NCBI GenBank assembly: GCA_963995525.1
Contig: OZ023207.1
Coordinates: forward strand, 29,171,373-29,235,372
Source: Escarpia spicata
Taxonomy: Eukaryota > Annelida > Polychaeta > Sabellida > Siboglinidae
Direction: 5' to 3'
Length of the DNA: 64,000 nt
Within the stretch, counting starts at the first letter, position 1. Each line of letters begins with the position of its first letter. Under the pieces are notes generated by a model. That model saw only the letters and a program-made list of their open reading frames with translations. It was not told the origin of the DNA and searched no databases. This document shows, one piece after another, positions 1-7,281 of the stretch. The position numbers and the translations under genes are program-made.

Positions 1-1763
1 ACCGTTTTGTGGTGATATGCGTGAATTTGTTTTGATCACTTTGACACGGGACATGTTTTTCTCGTGAATACTGAATGTACTACTGTATTAGACAACAAAA
101 AACATCAAATGGGAATGAATTTTCACACCCATAACTTACGTACTATTTTCTTGTAACTTACGTGACGGAGATGAAACGGTAACATGAATTCCCCTTTGCG
201 GTTAATCTAGTTATGTTTGTAGCTTGATATCATTCTAGCCTTCGTGAAGATTTGTAACATGCAGGACATATATTTGGAGTAAGACCACAATAAGGATCCG
301 TGCGCCGAAAGAGTTCATTTCAAGTACCGTTTTGTGGTGATATGCGTGAATTTGTTTTGATCACTTTGATACGGGACATGTTTGTCTCGTGAATACTGAA
401 TGTACTACTGCATTACACAACAAAAAACATCAAATGGGAATGAATTTTCACACCCATAACTTACGTACTATTTTCTTGTAACTTACGTGACGGAGATGAA
501 ACGGTAACATGAATTCCCCTTTGCGGTTAATCTAGTTATGTTTGTAGCTTGATATCATTCTAGCCTTCGTGAAGATTTGTAACATGCAGGACATCTATTT
601 GGAGTAAGACCACAAGAAGGATCCGTGCGCTGAAAGAGAGCATTTCAAGTACCGTTTTGTGGTGATATGCGTGATTTTTTTTTGATCACTTTGATATGGG
701 ACATGTTTGTCTCGTGAATACTAAATGTACTACTGCATTACACAACAAAAAACATCAAATCGGATTGAATTTTCACACCCATAACTTACGTACTATTTTC
801 TTGTAACTTACGTGACGGATATATTAAAGGTAACATGCATTCCCTTTATGGTTAATCTACTTATGTTTGTAGCTTAAGATCAGTCTAGCCTTCATGAAGA
901 TTTGTAACATGTAAGACACCTATTTGGGGTAAGGCCACAATAAGGATCCGTCAGCCGAAAGAGTGCACTTCAAGTACAGTTTTGTGGTGATATGCGTGAT
1001 TTTTTTTTTAAACTTTGACACGGGACATGTTTGTCTCGTGAATACTAAATGTACTACTGCATTACTCAACAAAAAACATCAAATCGGAATGAATTTTCAC
1101 ACCCATAACTTACGTACTATTTTCTTGTAACTTACGTGACGGAGATGAAACGGTAACATGCATTCCCTTTATGGTTAATCTATTTATGTGTGTAGCTTTA
1201 GATCAGTCTAGTCTTCGTGAAGATTTGTAACATGTAGGACATCTATTTGGGGTAAGACCACAATAAGGATCCGTCAGCCGAAAGAGTGCACTTCAAATAC
1301 TCTTTTGTTGTGATATGCGTGAATGTTTTCGATCACTTTCATATGGGACATGTTTGTCTCCTGAATACTGAATGTACTACTGCAATACACAACAAAAAAA
1401 CATCAAATGGGAATGAATTTTCACACCCATAACTTACGTACTATTTTCTTGTAACTTACGTGACGGAGATGAAACTGTAACATGCATTCCCCTTTTTGGT
1501 AAATCTAGTTATGTGTGTAGCTTGATATCAGTCTAGCCTTCGTGAAGATTTGTAACATGCAGGACATCTATTTGGAGTAAGATCACAAAAAGGATCCGTG
1601 AGCCGAAAGAGTGCACTTTAAGTACCGTTTTGTGGTGATATGCGTGATTTTTTTTGGATCACTTTTATATGGGACATGTTTGTCTCGTGAATACTGAGTG
1701 TACTACTGCATTACACAACAAAAAACATCAAATGGGAATGAATTTTCACACCCATAATTTACG
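1..1763. repeat. Satellite array, divergent left segment (about 5.4 monomers of 325 bp)
   Basis: Tandem monomers are spaced 325 bp apart: the landmark gaagatttgtaacatgcagg occurs near 246 and again near 571, and so on. Each monomer carries the same ordered landmarks: a GGATCC site, gtgcacttcaagtac, gatcacttt, an A-run before catcaaatggg, cacacccataactta, and ttacgtgacggagatgaaac. These monomers differ from each other and from the A-D types further right (for example gatatcattctagcc, long T runs, ggagtaagaccac), so this looks like an older or less homogenised part of the array. It ends in mid-monomer where the retrotransposon inserted. No gene is seen here. Confidence 0.95.
1759..1763. repeat. 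Target-site duplication, left copy (ttacg)
   Basis: The same five bases occur at 7277-7281. The intact satellite has a single ttacg here, so the duplication was made by integration. Five bases is normal for Ty3/gypsy integrases. Confidence 0.85.
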
Positions 1764-1814
1764 CCAATGGCTATTAGTTACTATTCCATGATTGTAGTTC
1801 AATGGTAATATTGT

Positions 1815-1839
1815 CGTGACCCCTAGTTTCCGGGTCACG
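1815..1839. promoter_or_regulatory. 8-bp inverted repeat with 9-nt loop in the 5' LTR
   Basis: CGTGACCC at 1815-1822 pairs perfectly with GGGTCACG at 1832-1839. In the 3' LTR one arm carries a C-to-A change, leaving 7 of 8 pairs. It could be a binding site for a dimeric factor or an RNA hairpin; the sequence alone does not decide. Confidence 0.5.
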
Positions 1840-1890
1840 GCCTCGCATGTTTGGATACTTCCTGTTGTGAGTTGCAGTTTTGTTTTCTCT

Positions 1891-1898
1891 TATTAAAA
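1891..1898 (+). promoter_or_regulatory. TATA-like box in the 5' LTR (tattaaaa)
   Basis: An AT-rich TATTAAAA lies about 75 bp before the LTR end and is retained at 7195-7202 in the 3' LTR. The position suits an LTR core promoter. The assignment rests on motif and position only. Confidence 0.4.
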
Positions 1899-1972
1899 CA
1901 CTGTTCTAGTTACGCATACGTACTAGTGTTTGTTTGTGTGACTCGAAGTGTGCATTTGATGACGTAATGGCG

Positions 1973-1983
1973 TGGTGGCAGCG
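1973..1983 (+). other. Primer-binding site, probably tRNA-Leu
   Basis: TGGTGGCAGCG follows the 5' LTR with no gap. Its reverse complement, CGCTGCCACCA, is a tRNA 3' end: CCA, discriminator A, and the 3' acceptor strand CGCTGCC. From memory this fits metazoan tRNA-Leu acceptor stems. Complementarity beyond 11 nt looks weak. Confidence 0.65.
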
Positions 1984-2103
1984 CTCACAACGAACCACCA
2001 AAACGGGCGCAATAAAAGCAGATACACATTGACAGTCCGCCGACCTCACGGCGCAAACAGCTAGCCGAAACGGCTCTGTATCACTAGCAGGTGTGGTAAC
2101 AAC
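1984..2103 (+). other. Element 5' untranslated leader
   Basis: Non-coding stretch between the primer-binding site and the first ATG (2104). It contains an AATAAA hexamer at 2011-2016, probably fortuitous. A packaging signal would be expected here by family analogy, but nothing identifiable is seen. Confidence 0.5.
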
Positions 2104-2111
2104 ATGGCTAA

Positions 2112-2486
2112 CAACATGCAACGCGCACCGAGACAGTGGTGCCTCACAAAAACGGAAACGGTTACACATTTGAGAACTGGCGCCAGAACCTCGTCTACAC
2201 CCTCTCACTCGACCCAAACTTCGCCCAGTTTATCGCCACTGACGCTAAATGGGAGAAGCGATGTGCAGCACATCCAAACCGCGGCTTCACCGACGATAAT
2301 GATCATACAGCCATTCAGCAAGCCTACATGCTCGATCTAATGTTAGGCCAAATATCGAACTATTGCCACAGTCATATCGCGCAATACGATCGCCAAAAAC
2401 TCAACCAGTTTATCCGGTATCTGGCAAACTATCCGACTGCACTATGGGTTCCAGTCTACAGGGGCCCATTTCCTGGACTTTGCTGA
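2112..2486 (+). CDS. gag: Gag N-terminal segment (frame 3 fragment)
   Basis: Frame 3 is open from the stop at 2109-2111 to the stop at 2484-2486 and has no ATG of its own at the start. The only plausible initiator is the ATG at 2104 in frame 1, about 30 bp upstream. The peptide contains a capsid-like stretch (ENWRQNLVYTLSLDP) typical of the start of gag in this element type. The last part of this frame (after about 2420) is a shadow: the frame-1 reading there (HYGFQSTGAHF) continues gag more convincingly. Gag would form the particle shell. Confidence 0.7.
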   Translation, partial: QHATRTETVVPHKNGNGYTFENWRQNLVYTLSLDPNFAQFIATDAKWEKRCAAHPNRGFTDDNDHTAIQQAYMLDLMLGQISNYCHSHIAQYDRQKLNQFIRYLANYPTALWVPVYRGPFPGLC

Positions 2487-5400
2487 TATCCACCTACAAG
2501 CTGACGAACGCCCCGAAGACTTGTATCAGCGCCTAGTGGCCTTCGTTGAAGACAACATGCTTCAAGAGGGAAGTGTCATTCTGCACCACTGTGACGTCAT
2601 ACACGTTGACGAAGAAATGTCTCCTTCCCTAGAGAACATGGTAGTACTGACCTGGTTACGACTTATCAACCCCGCACTGCCTAAGCTCATAAAGCAACGA
2701 TATGGCACAGAGCTGAGGTCAAGAACACTAGCATCGATCAAGCCAGAAATATCACAGGCACTCGAATCACTACTAGACGAGATTGCGTCTGCTGACACCG
2801 CAAAGGTTATGCGCACCGAGACTAGGCCTAACCTACGCGGACGAAAACCAGCGTTCTCAAGACGACAACCGGCACCATCTAACAACCCTAGGCGTCCCAC
2901 GAGCGTGAAGACTTGCCCTCTTTGCAAACAAGTAGGCCGCAGTGATGTACACCACTTCCTCAGCGAGTGCTCGTACCTTCCGGAACAAGATCGCCGCTAC
3001 ATGGCTAAGGTACGACAAGTCAGTGATATCATCGACGGAGTCGATGAAGGCGACGACGATACCTACGAAGTTTATGACGAACGCCCCGTAAACACCACTA
3101 CCGTGCAACGTATCGATGTACGACAATCGCCTTACCTCAACGCGTTCCACGACCATCACGCCGTTCGAGTGACGATCGATAGCGGTGCAACGGGCAATAT
3201 GATCCGTCATGACACGGCAGTGAGATTGGGGTGTACTATCAAGAACTCTTCCCAATCGGCTCACCAAGCTGACGGATCATCGCCTCTAACCATAGTTGGC
3301 GAAATTACCATATCACTCGCCCGCAAAAATAAATCATTCCAGTTCTGTGGACTAGTGGTACAGAATCTGGATGTCGAGATGCTGGCCGGGACACCATTTA
3401 TGGAAGTCAACGACATTACCATCCGTCCCGCCAAACGAACCATCACCCTCGCAGGTGGCACCACGTACACATATGGTACAACACAGAGGGCCCTCAACAG
3501 GCATGCAGTCCGCCGTGCCCCCATACTGCGAGCACCACCAACCAACATCACTGTGTGGCCAGGCGACTTCGTGGAAGTCGACCTGCCTTCAGACGCGTAT
3601 ATCGCAGACGCCACATTCGCGCTGGAACCACGTCACGATACCACCGGCAACAAAGGAGTACACGAGAACGATGTGTGGCCACAACCTTCACTAATCACCA
3701 GCGTAGAAGGTGTATTGCGCATACCAAATCTCACGAACTCCACTCGCACACTGAAAAGAAACGAACACTTTTGCCAAATCAGAGAAGTGTTCGTACCCGA
3801 CAAGGCAACACCCATACCAGACAGTCAATGCACCAGCGTAGCCGTAAGCATACGCACACGCAGCTCGAATGCTACTGCCATCAAACACTCAACAGCGGTC
3901 ACCATCGATCCTGATCACGCGCTCTCCCCCGACGAACGAGCGGCATTCCGATCGATCGTGGAAGAGTATGACGACGTATTCGACCCAAGCTACAGTGGAT
4001 ACAATGGTCACGTGGGACCATTCAAAGCTGTTGTCAACATGGGCCCAGTACAACCGCCCCAACGTAAAGGACGCCTACCCCAATACGCACGAAACCAGCT
4101 CGTAGAACTCCAAAACAAGTTCGATGAACTCGAGACGATGGGCGTGTTCGTCCGGCCTGAGGATGTACCGGTCAACGTCGAGTACCTCAACCCGTCATTC
4201 CTTATAAAGAAGCAAAGCGGAGGACACCGACTCGTCACTGCCTTCACTGACGTAGGCCGCTATAGCAAGCCGCAGCCTTCATTGATGCCTGATGTCGACA
4301 ACACCCTACGAAAAATCGCACAATGGAGGTACATAGCGACTACCGATATATCAAATGCGTTCTACCAAATCCCTCTATCGCGTGAATCAATGAAGTACTG
4401 CGGAGTAGTCATTCCGTTCCGCGGTGTACGCGTATACGCTCGCTCAGCGATGGGCATGCCCGGGTCCGAAACCGCACTCGAAGAGCTGTTGTGCCGCGTA
4501 CTGGGAGATCTACTCGAAGAAGGTGTCGTCGCCAAACTGGCAGACGACATATATTGTGGAGGAAACACCATCGCCGAACTCCAACAGAACGTAAGACGAT
4601 TGCTCCAAAGCTTCGCCAACAGCGGGTTGCGCCTGTCCGCTGCCAAAACAACGATGTGCCCTACTACGACCACGATACTTGGCTGGGTGTGGAACCTCGG
4701 CTCCATCCATGCAAGCCAACATCGCATCGCCACCCTAGCCAGCTGCGACGCTCCACTCACAGTCAAAGCGATGCGAGCATTCGTCGGAGCCTACAAAATG
4801 CTAGCACGCATCATACCAGGATGCTCCGCCTTGCTTGCCCCGTTCGACGAAGTAACGGGTGGCAAACAGTCAAGTGATCGCGTCACATGGACCGATGCAT
4901 TAAGAGAAGCCTTCAAACACGCACAAACCAGTCTTCAGACTAACAAGGCTATCACATTACCTCGGCCAAGTGACGAACTATGGCTAGTGACGGACGGCGC
5001 TGTCAAACAGTGCGGTCTAGGAGCTACCTTGTACGTGATGCGCAATGGCAAATTGATCCTGGCCGGATTCTTCAGCGCAAAACTCCGCGGACGACAGATC
5101 TCCTGGTTGCCATGCGAAGTAGAAGCACTATCCATCGCAGCCGCTATCAGACATTTCAGCCCGTATATCGTACAGTCAGCGCACAACACAGCGATACTCA
5201 CAGACAACAAGCCTTGCGTACAAGCCCACGAGAAGCTTTGTCGCGGTGAATTCTCCGTCAGCCCGCGCGTATCGACATTCCTATCAGTCGTCAGTCGGTA
5301 CCAGGCAACTATTCGCCATCTCGCCGGTTCAGCTAATGTTCCATCAGACTTCGCGAGTCGCAACGCACCCACATGCCGGGAACAACAGTGCCAAGTGTGC

Positions 5401-6399
5401 TCCTATATACGACAGACTGAAGAGTCAGTCGTGATGCAACGCGTTACAACAGACGACATAACATCTGGGAAAGCTCGACTTCCGTTCACCAATCGTTCAG
5501 CATGGCTCGGCATTCAAGCAGGCTGCCAAGACTTGCGAAGGACTCATTCACACCTTACACAAGGAACACGACCATCCAAAAAGGTGACAAACGCGAAAGA
5601 CGTCAAAATATACCTTAACGTCGCATCAATCGCTCGTGACGGTCTACTGGTCGTACAACGTAACGACCCACTGAGTCCTACACGAGAGTGCATCATCGTA
5701 CCGCGAAAAGTCCTAGACGGACTAGTAACGGCCCTGCACATCCAACTGGATCACCCGTCTTCGTACCAGCTAAAGCAAGTCATGCATCGCTATGTATTCG
5801 CTCTCGACCTCGACAAGTCTGTCGAGTCCACCTCGCGCAGCTGTCATCAATGTACGTCGTTACGGAACACCCCAAACCTAACTATCGCGCAATCTACCAA
5901 CGATCCCCCAGAAGTAGTGGGTATCTCATATGCAGCCGACATCACCAAACGAGAAAGACAACTGATCTTGGTGCTACGCGAGTGTGTAACATCATACACG
6001 GTAACATGCTTCGTCAACGACGAACGACGCGACACGTTACGGGACTCCATCATTCAACTCTGCATCGGCCTCCGACCGCTTGATGGACCTCCTGCCGTAA
6101 TACGCACAGACCCAGCTCCTGGATTCGCAGCTCTCGTCAACGACGCACTGTTGAACAAGTATCGACTCACCATCGAACTAGGACGGGTCAAAAACATCAA
6201 CAAAAACCTGTGGCCGAAAAAGCCATTCGGGAACTCGAGGGTGAAATTTTACACCAACAACCAACAGGCGGCGCCATCACGCAGGTGCTACTGTCTGTCG
6301 CTACTGCCAGCCTCAACGCCCGAGTACGAAACAGAGGAATGTCAGCTCGTGAGCTGTGGACCCAGCGTGACCAATTCACCAACGAACAATTACCGCTGA
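2347..6399 (+). CDS. gag-pol: Main gag-pol open frame: Gag C-part, protease, RT, RNase H, integrase N-part
   Basis: About 1,350 codons are open in frame 1, from after the stop at 2344-2346 to the TGA at 6397-6399. Genuine coding starts near 2415, continuing gag from frame 3. In order it carries a gag capsid region (to about 2850), a CCHC zinc knuckle (2914-2970), an aspartic protease (catalytic D at 3178), reverse transcriptase (catalytic D at 4345, DD at 4543-4548), RNase H (acidic residues at 4993, 5122, 5203 and 5347) and integrase (HHCC at 5737, 5752, 5842, 5851; core D at 5938 and 6109). After about 6200 the frame is wrong: the last 60 or so codons are a missense run-on, and integrase coding continues in frame 3. 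Gag and pol are in the same frame with no stop between them in this stretch, so this element appears to use a single fused polyprotein. Confidence 0.9.
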   Translation, partial: AKYRTIATVISRNTIAKNSTSLSGIWQTIRLHYGFQSTGAHFLDFADIHLQADERPEDLYQRLVAFVEDNMLQEGSVILHHCDVIHVDEEMSPSLENMVVLTWLRLINPALPKLIKQRYGTELRSRTLASIKPEISQALESLLDEIASADTAKVMRTETRPNLRGRKPAFSRRQPAPSNNPRRPTSVKTCPLCKQVGRSDVHHFLSECSYLPEQDRRYMAKVRQVSDIIDGVDEGDDDTYEVYDERPVNTTTVQRIDVRQSPYLNAFHDHHAVRVTIDSGATGNMIRHDTAVRLGCTIKNSSQSAHQADGSSPLTIVGEITISLARKNKSFQFCGLVVQNLDVEMLAGTPFMEVNDITIRPAKRTITLAGGTTYTYGTTQRALNRHAVRRAPILRAPPTNITVWPGDFVEVDLPSDAYIADATFALEPRHDTTGNKGVHENDVWPQPSLITSVEGVLRIPNLTNSTRTLKRNEHFCQIREVFVPDKATPIPDSQCTSVAVSIRTRSSNATAIKHSTAVTIDPDHALSPDERAAFRSIVEEYDDVFDPSYSGYNGHVGPFKAVVNMGPVQPPQRKGRLPQYARNQLVELQNKFDELETMGVFVRPEDVPVNVEYLNPSFLIKKQSGGHRLVTAFTDVGRYSKPQPSLMPDVDNTLRKIAQWRYIATTDISNAFYQIPLSRESMKYCGVVIPFRGVRVYARSAMGMPGSETALEELLCRVLGDLLEEGVVAKLADDIYCGGNTIAELQQNVRRLLQSFANSGLRLSAAKTTMCPTTTTILGWVWNLGSIHASQHRIATLASCDAPLTVKAMRAFVGAYKMLARIIPGCSALLAPFDEVTGGKQSSDRVTWTDALREAFKHAQTSLQTNKAITLPRPSDELWLVTDGAVKQCGLGATLYVMRNGKLILAGFFSAKLRGRQISWLPCEVEALSIAAAIRHFSPYIVQSAHNTAILTDNKPCVQAHEKLCRGEFSVSPRVSTFLSVVSRYQATIRHLAGSANVPSDFASRNAPTCREQQCQVCSYIRQTEESVVMQRVTTDDITSGKARLPFTNRSAWLGIQAGCQDLRRTHSHLTQGTRPSKKVTNAKDVKIYLNVASIARDGLLVVQRNDPLSPTRECIIVPRKVLDGLVTALHIQLDHPSSYQLKQVMHRYVFALDLDKSVESTSRSCHQCTSLRNTPNLTIAQSTNDPPEVVGISYAADITKRERQLILVLRECVTSYTVTCFVNDERRDTLRDSIIQLCIGLRPLDGPPAVIRTDPAPGFAALVNDALLNKYRLTIELGRVKNINKNLWPKKPFGNSRVKFYTNNQQAAPSRRCYCLSLLPASTPEYETEECQLVSCGPSVTNSPTNNYR
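2914..2970 (+). other. Gag zinc knuckle
   Basis: Cysteines at 2914 and 2923, a histidine pair around 2950-2955 and a cysteine at 2968 give C-x2-C-x9-H-x4-C. This is longer than the retroviral C-x2-C-x4-H-x4-C knuckle. A basic stretch (RGRKPAFSRRQPAPSNNPRR) lies just before it, consistent with nucleic-acid binding by the nucleocapsid part of Gag. Confidence 0.75.
3150..3450 (+). other. Retropepsin-type aspartic protease domain
   Basis: The active-site motif VTIDSGATGNMI has its catalytic aspartate at 3178-3180, in the D-S-G-A form of retroviral and gypsy proteases. About 70 codons later LAGTPFMEVNDI fits the second hydrophobic-glycine segment of the fold. It should act as a homodimer to cut the polyprotein. 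The active site is intact. Confidence 0.85.
4110..4720 (+). other. Reverse transcriptase domain
   Basis: The palm aspartate lies in ATTDISNAFYQIPL at 4345-4347. The second and third catalytic aspartates are in LADDIYCGG at 4543-4548, so the usual Y-x-D-D box reads L-A-D-D. Upstream LNPSFLIKKQSGGHRLVTAF matches the fingers region, and SAMGMPGSETALEELL is the conserved segment before the active-site box. The domain copies element RNA into DNA. All three catalytic acids are present. Confidence 0.92.
4960..5370 (+). other. RNase H domain
   Basis: Acidic residues lie in the expected order: D at 4993 (LVTDGAVKQ), E at 5122 (CEVEALSIAA), D at 5203 (ILTDNKPC) and D at 5347 (PSDFASR). RHLAGSANVPSDFASR is the characteristic C-terminal motif. 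It removes the RNA strand during reverse transcription. It joins the RT domain through the usual connection region. Confidence 0.9.
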
Positions 6400-6690
6400 A
6401 CGACTATAGCATCATTCAACAACAGCATGCCTCGCGCAACGCTAACCACGAACACAGTCAAATATCGAAGTCTCCTCGCGGTTCAGTACCCAGACCCCAA
6501 CATATCGACATTGGCGACATCGTGTACTTGTACTCAGACAAGAGTAAACTACGCTCCAGGTGTCGGTATCTCGTAGTGAGCACAGAAGGAGAATGGATCA
6601 ACATCAGCAAGTTCGCCGGTAACCAGTTGCGTGCCACGTCATACAGAGTGAAGCGAACAGAGTGCTACAAGGTGGCAGCTGAAGCTACCC
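5690..6690 (+). pseudogene. Integrase, interrupted by a frame break before the catalytic glutamate
   Basis: The N-terminal zinc-binding domain has H at 5737 and 5752 and C at 5842 and 5851 (H-x4-H, C-x2-C). The catalytic core has aspartates at 5938 (SYAADI) and 6109 (RTDPAPGF). The third catalytic residue, E at 6216 (VAEKAIRELE), is in frame 3. The distance from the second D codon to the E codon is 107 nt, one short of the 108 expected for the D-x35-E spacing of the family, so a single base is missing between them; the A-rich stretch 6191-6206 is the likely place. A C-terminal domain with IDIGDIVYLY (from about 6504) to RVKRTECYKV follows in frame 3. Integrase inserts the cDNA into the genome. 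Confidence 0.88.
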
Positions 6691-6848
6691 ACGATCTTCC
6701 AGTGTCGTACCAGTATGACGAACTAACACCCGCAGATGACCCAGCTCCTCCAGAGAAACCTCCAGACGTACCAGTTCAACTCTCGTACCCTCCAGTCACA
6801 GCAGCTCAGCCCGTAGAACCATCAACAGCCGAGTCTCATCGACAATGA
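6210..6848 (+). CDS. pol: Integrase C-part and linker (frame 3 fragment)
   Basis: Frame 3 runs open to the TGA at 6846-6848. It begins with the helix bearing the catalytic glutamate (6216), continues through a core segment with NARVRNRGMSARELW, then the DNA-binding C-terminal domain at about 6500-6680. A proline-rich linker follows (DDPAPPEKPPDVP). It has no start codon of its own (6210 is GTG) and is a continuation of the upstream gene, not an independent one. Confidence 0.85.
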   Translation: MAEKAIRELEGEILHQQPTGGAITQVLLSVATASLNARVRNRGMSARELWTQRDQFTNEQLPLNDYSIIQQQHASRNANHEHSQISKSPRGSVPRPQHIDIGDIVYLYSDKSKLRSRCRYLVVSTEGEWINISKFAGNQLRATSYRVKRTECYKVAAEATHDLPVSYQYDELTPADDPAPPEKPPDVPVQLSYPPVTAAQPVEPSTAESHRQ

Positions 6849-6981
6849 AACGGCGACAGTCAACAACGAATCGACAATGTCATACGAGCCAGATCAACAT
6901 AGCTGTCCGCCCGAGGAACCTCCGAGACGCTCTACAAGAACTCGGAAGGCTCCTGAGTATCTGAAAGACTTCATCTCATGA
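6817..6981 (+). CDS. pol: Pol C-terminal tail (frame 1 fragment)
   Basis: Frame 1 is open from after the TAG at 6814-6816 to the TGA at 6979-6981. It encodes a proline- and arginine-rich end (PPRRSTRTRKAPEYLKDF) of the kind that closes pol in this group. The frame-3 segment stops at 6846-6848, so a further frame change lies between 6817 and 6848. If this tail were not part of pol, its basic-tail motif would be a coincidence. Confidence 0.65.
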   Translation, partial: NHQQPSLIDNETATVNNESTMSYEPDQHSCPPEEPPRRSTRTRKAPEYLKDFIS

Positions 6982-7067
6982 ACCTTTATCTCTATAATCA
7001 TTATTGTATGTCTATATGATAGCTATCTCATAGTAGCATACATAATTATGAGAAGAAAGAAGTCACG
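6982..7067 (+). other. Element 3' untranslated region with polypurine tract
   Basis: AT-rich non-coding stretch ending in a purine run GAGAAGAAAGAAG at 7050-7062, which should prime plus-strand DNA synthesis. Five bases (tcacg) separate it from the LTR start used here. It also holds a perfect 10-bp palindrome, GATAGCTATC, at 7018-7027, of unknown meaning. Confidence 0.75.
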
Positions 7068-7276
7068 CCAATGGCTATTAGTTACTATTCCATGATTGTA
7101 GTTCAATGGTAATATTGTCGTGACACCTAGTTTCCGGGTCACGGCCTCGCATGTTTGGATACTTCCTGTTGTAAGTTGCAGTTTTGTGTTCTCTTATTAA
7201 AACACTGTTCTAGTTACGCATACGTACTAGTGTTTGTTTGTGTGACTCGAAGTGTGCATTTGATCACCTAATGGCG
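7068..7276 (+). repeat. 3' LTR (209 bp)
   Basis: Direct repeat of 1764-1972. The differences from the left copy are one in the 8-bp inverted-repeat arm, one in the gtgag/gtaag segment, one in the T-rich stretch before the TATA-like box, and two close together near the end, where the left copy has tgacgtaa and this copy has tcacctaa. It is preceded by a polypurine tract and followed by the ttacg target duplication. Confidence 0.93.
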
Positions 7277-7281
7277 TTACG
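7277..7281. repeat. Target-site duplication, right copy (ttacg)
   Basis: Matches 1759-1763. The satellite continues directly after it as tactattttcttg, the expected next bases of the interrupted monomer. Confidence 0.85.

Larger units (their letters stand above)
1764..1972 (+). repeat. 5' LTR (209 bp)
   Basis: It matches 7068-7276 with five substitutions and no indels. It starts CCAATGG and ends TAATGGCG rather than with the usual TG...CA. Because the bases cg flank both possible starts, the boundary is ambiguous. If the LTR begins at 1762, its ends form a perfect 5-bp inverted repeat (CGCCA/TGGCG) but the target duplication shrinks to 3 bp (tta). The 5-bp duplication supports the 1764 start. 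By family analogy it should carry the element's promoter and RNA start. Confidence 0.93.
2104..6981 (+). pseudogene. gag-pol: Broken gag-pol polyprotein gene of the LTR retrotransposon
   Basis: One polyprotein gene is spread over two frames. An ATG-initiated start lies in frame 1 (2104), gag N-terminal coding in frame 3 (from about 2133 to about 2415), then a long frame-1 stretch to 6399 holding the rest of gag, protease, RT, RNase H and most of integrase. Frame 3 resumes from about 6205 to about 6840, and frame 1 carries the final tail to the stop at 6979-6981. Frame changes are therefore implied near 2110-2136, 2400-2420, 6195-6210 and 6817-6848. Between these points the frames are free of stops and the catalytic residues are retained, so only indels, not widespread decay, separate this copy from an intact one. 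The breaks may be real mutations or assembly indel errors. The product would make the virus-like particle and copy and integrate the element. Confidence 0.88.
1764..7276 (+). mobile_element. Ty3/gypsy-type LTR retrotransposon inserted in the satellite (5,513 bp)
   Basis: This is a complete element: 209-bp direct LTRs at both ends, a primer-binding site directly after the left LTR, a gag-pol frame, and a purine tract just before the right LTR. A 5-bp target duplication (ttacg) is confirmed because the uninterrupted satellite reads ...aatttacgtactatt... at this point. The domain order protease, RT, RNase H, integrase is that of Ty3/gypsy (Metaviridae) and excludes Ty1/copia, where integrase precedes RT. 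I see no env-like frame. The interrupted monomer resumes in the correct phase after the element. The LTRs differ at 5 of 209 positions (about 2.4%), so the insertion is neither brand new nor ancient. Several reading-frame breaks in gag-pol mean this copy, as read, is not autonomous. Confidence 0.95.

Noticed and set aside
2011..2016. AATAAA as the element's polyadenylation signal
   Set aside because: It lies in the leader after the 5' LTR and is absent from the 3' LTR, so it cannot end the full-length transcript.
1906..2217. 103-codon minus-strand frame across the LTR end and leader
   Set aside because: It overlaps the primer-binding site and gag start on the opposite strand and has low-complexity, cysteine- and arginine-rich composition. 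No support for an antisense gene.
2562..6382. Many 60-145-codon frames on both strands within the retroelement
   Set aside because: They overlap the polyprotein frame throughout, show no domains, and are ordinary shadows of a GC-richer coding region.
1764..7276. Endogenous retrovirus with an envelope gene, or a BEL/Pao or Ty1/copia element
   Set aside because: There is no room or open frame for env between integrase and the polypurine tract. Integrase follows RNase H, which excludes copia. I favour Ty3/gypsy over BEL/Pao from the LADD box and overall motif style, but a phylogeny of the RT domain would be decisive.
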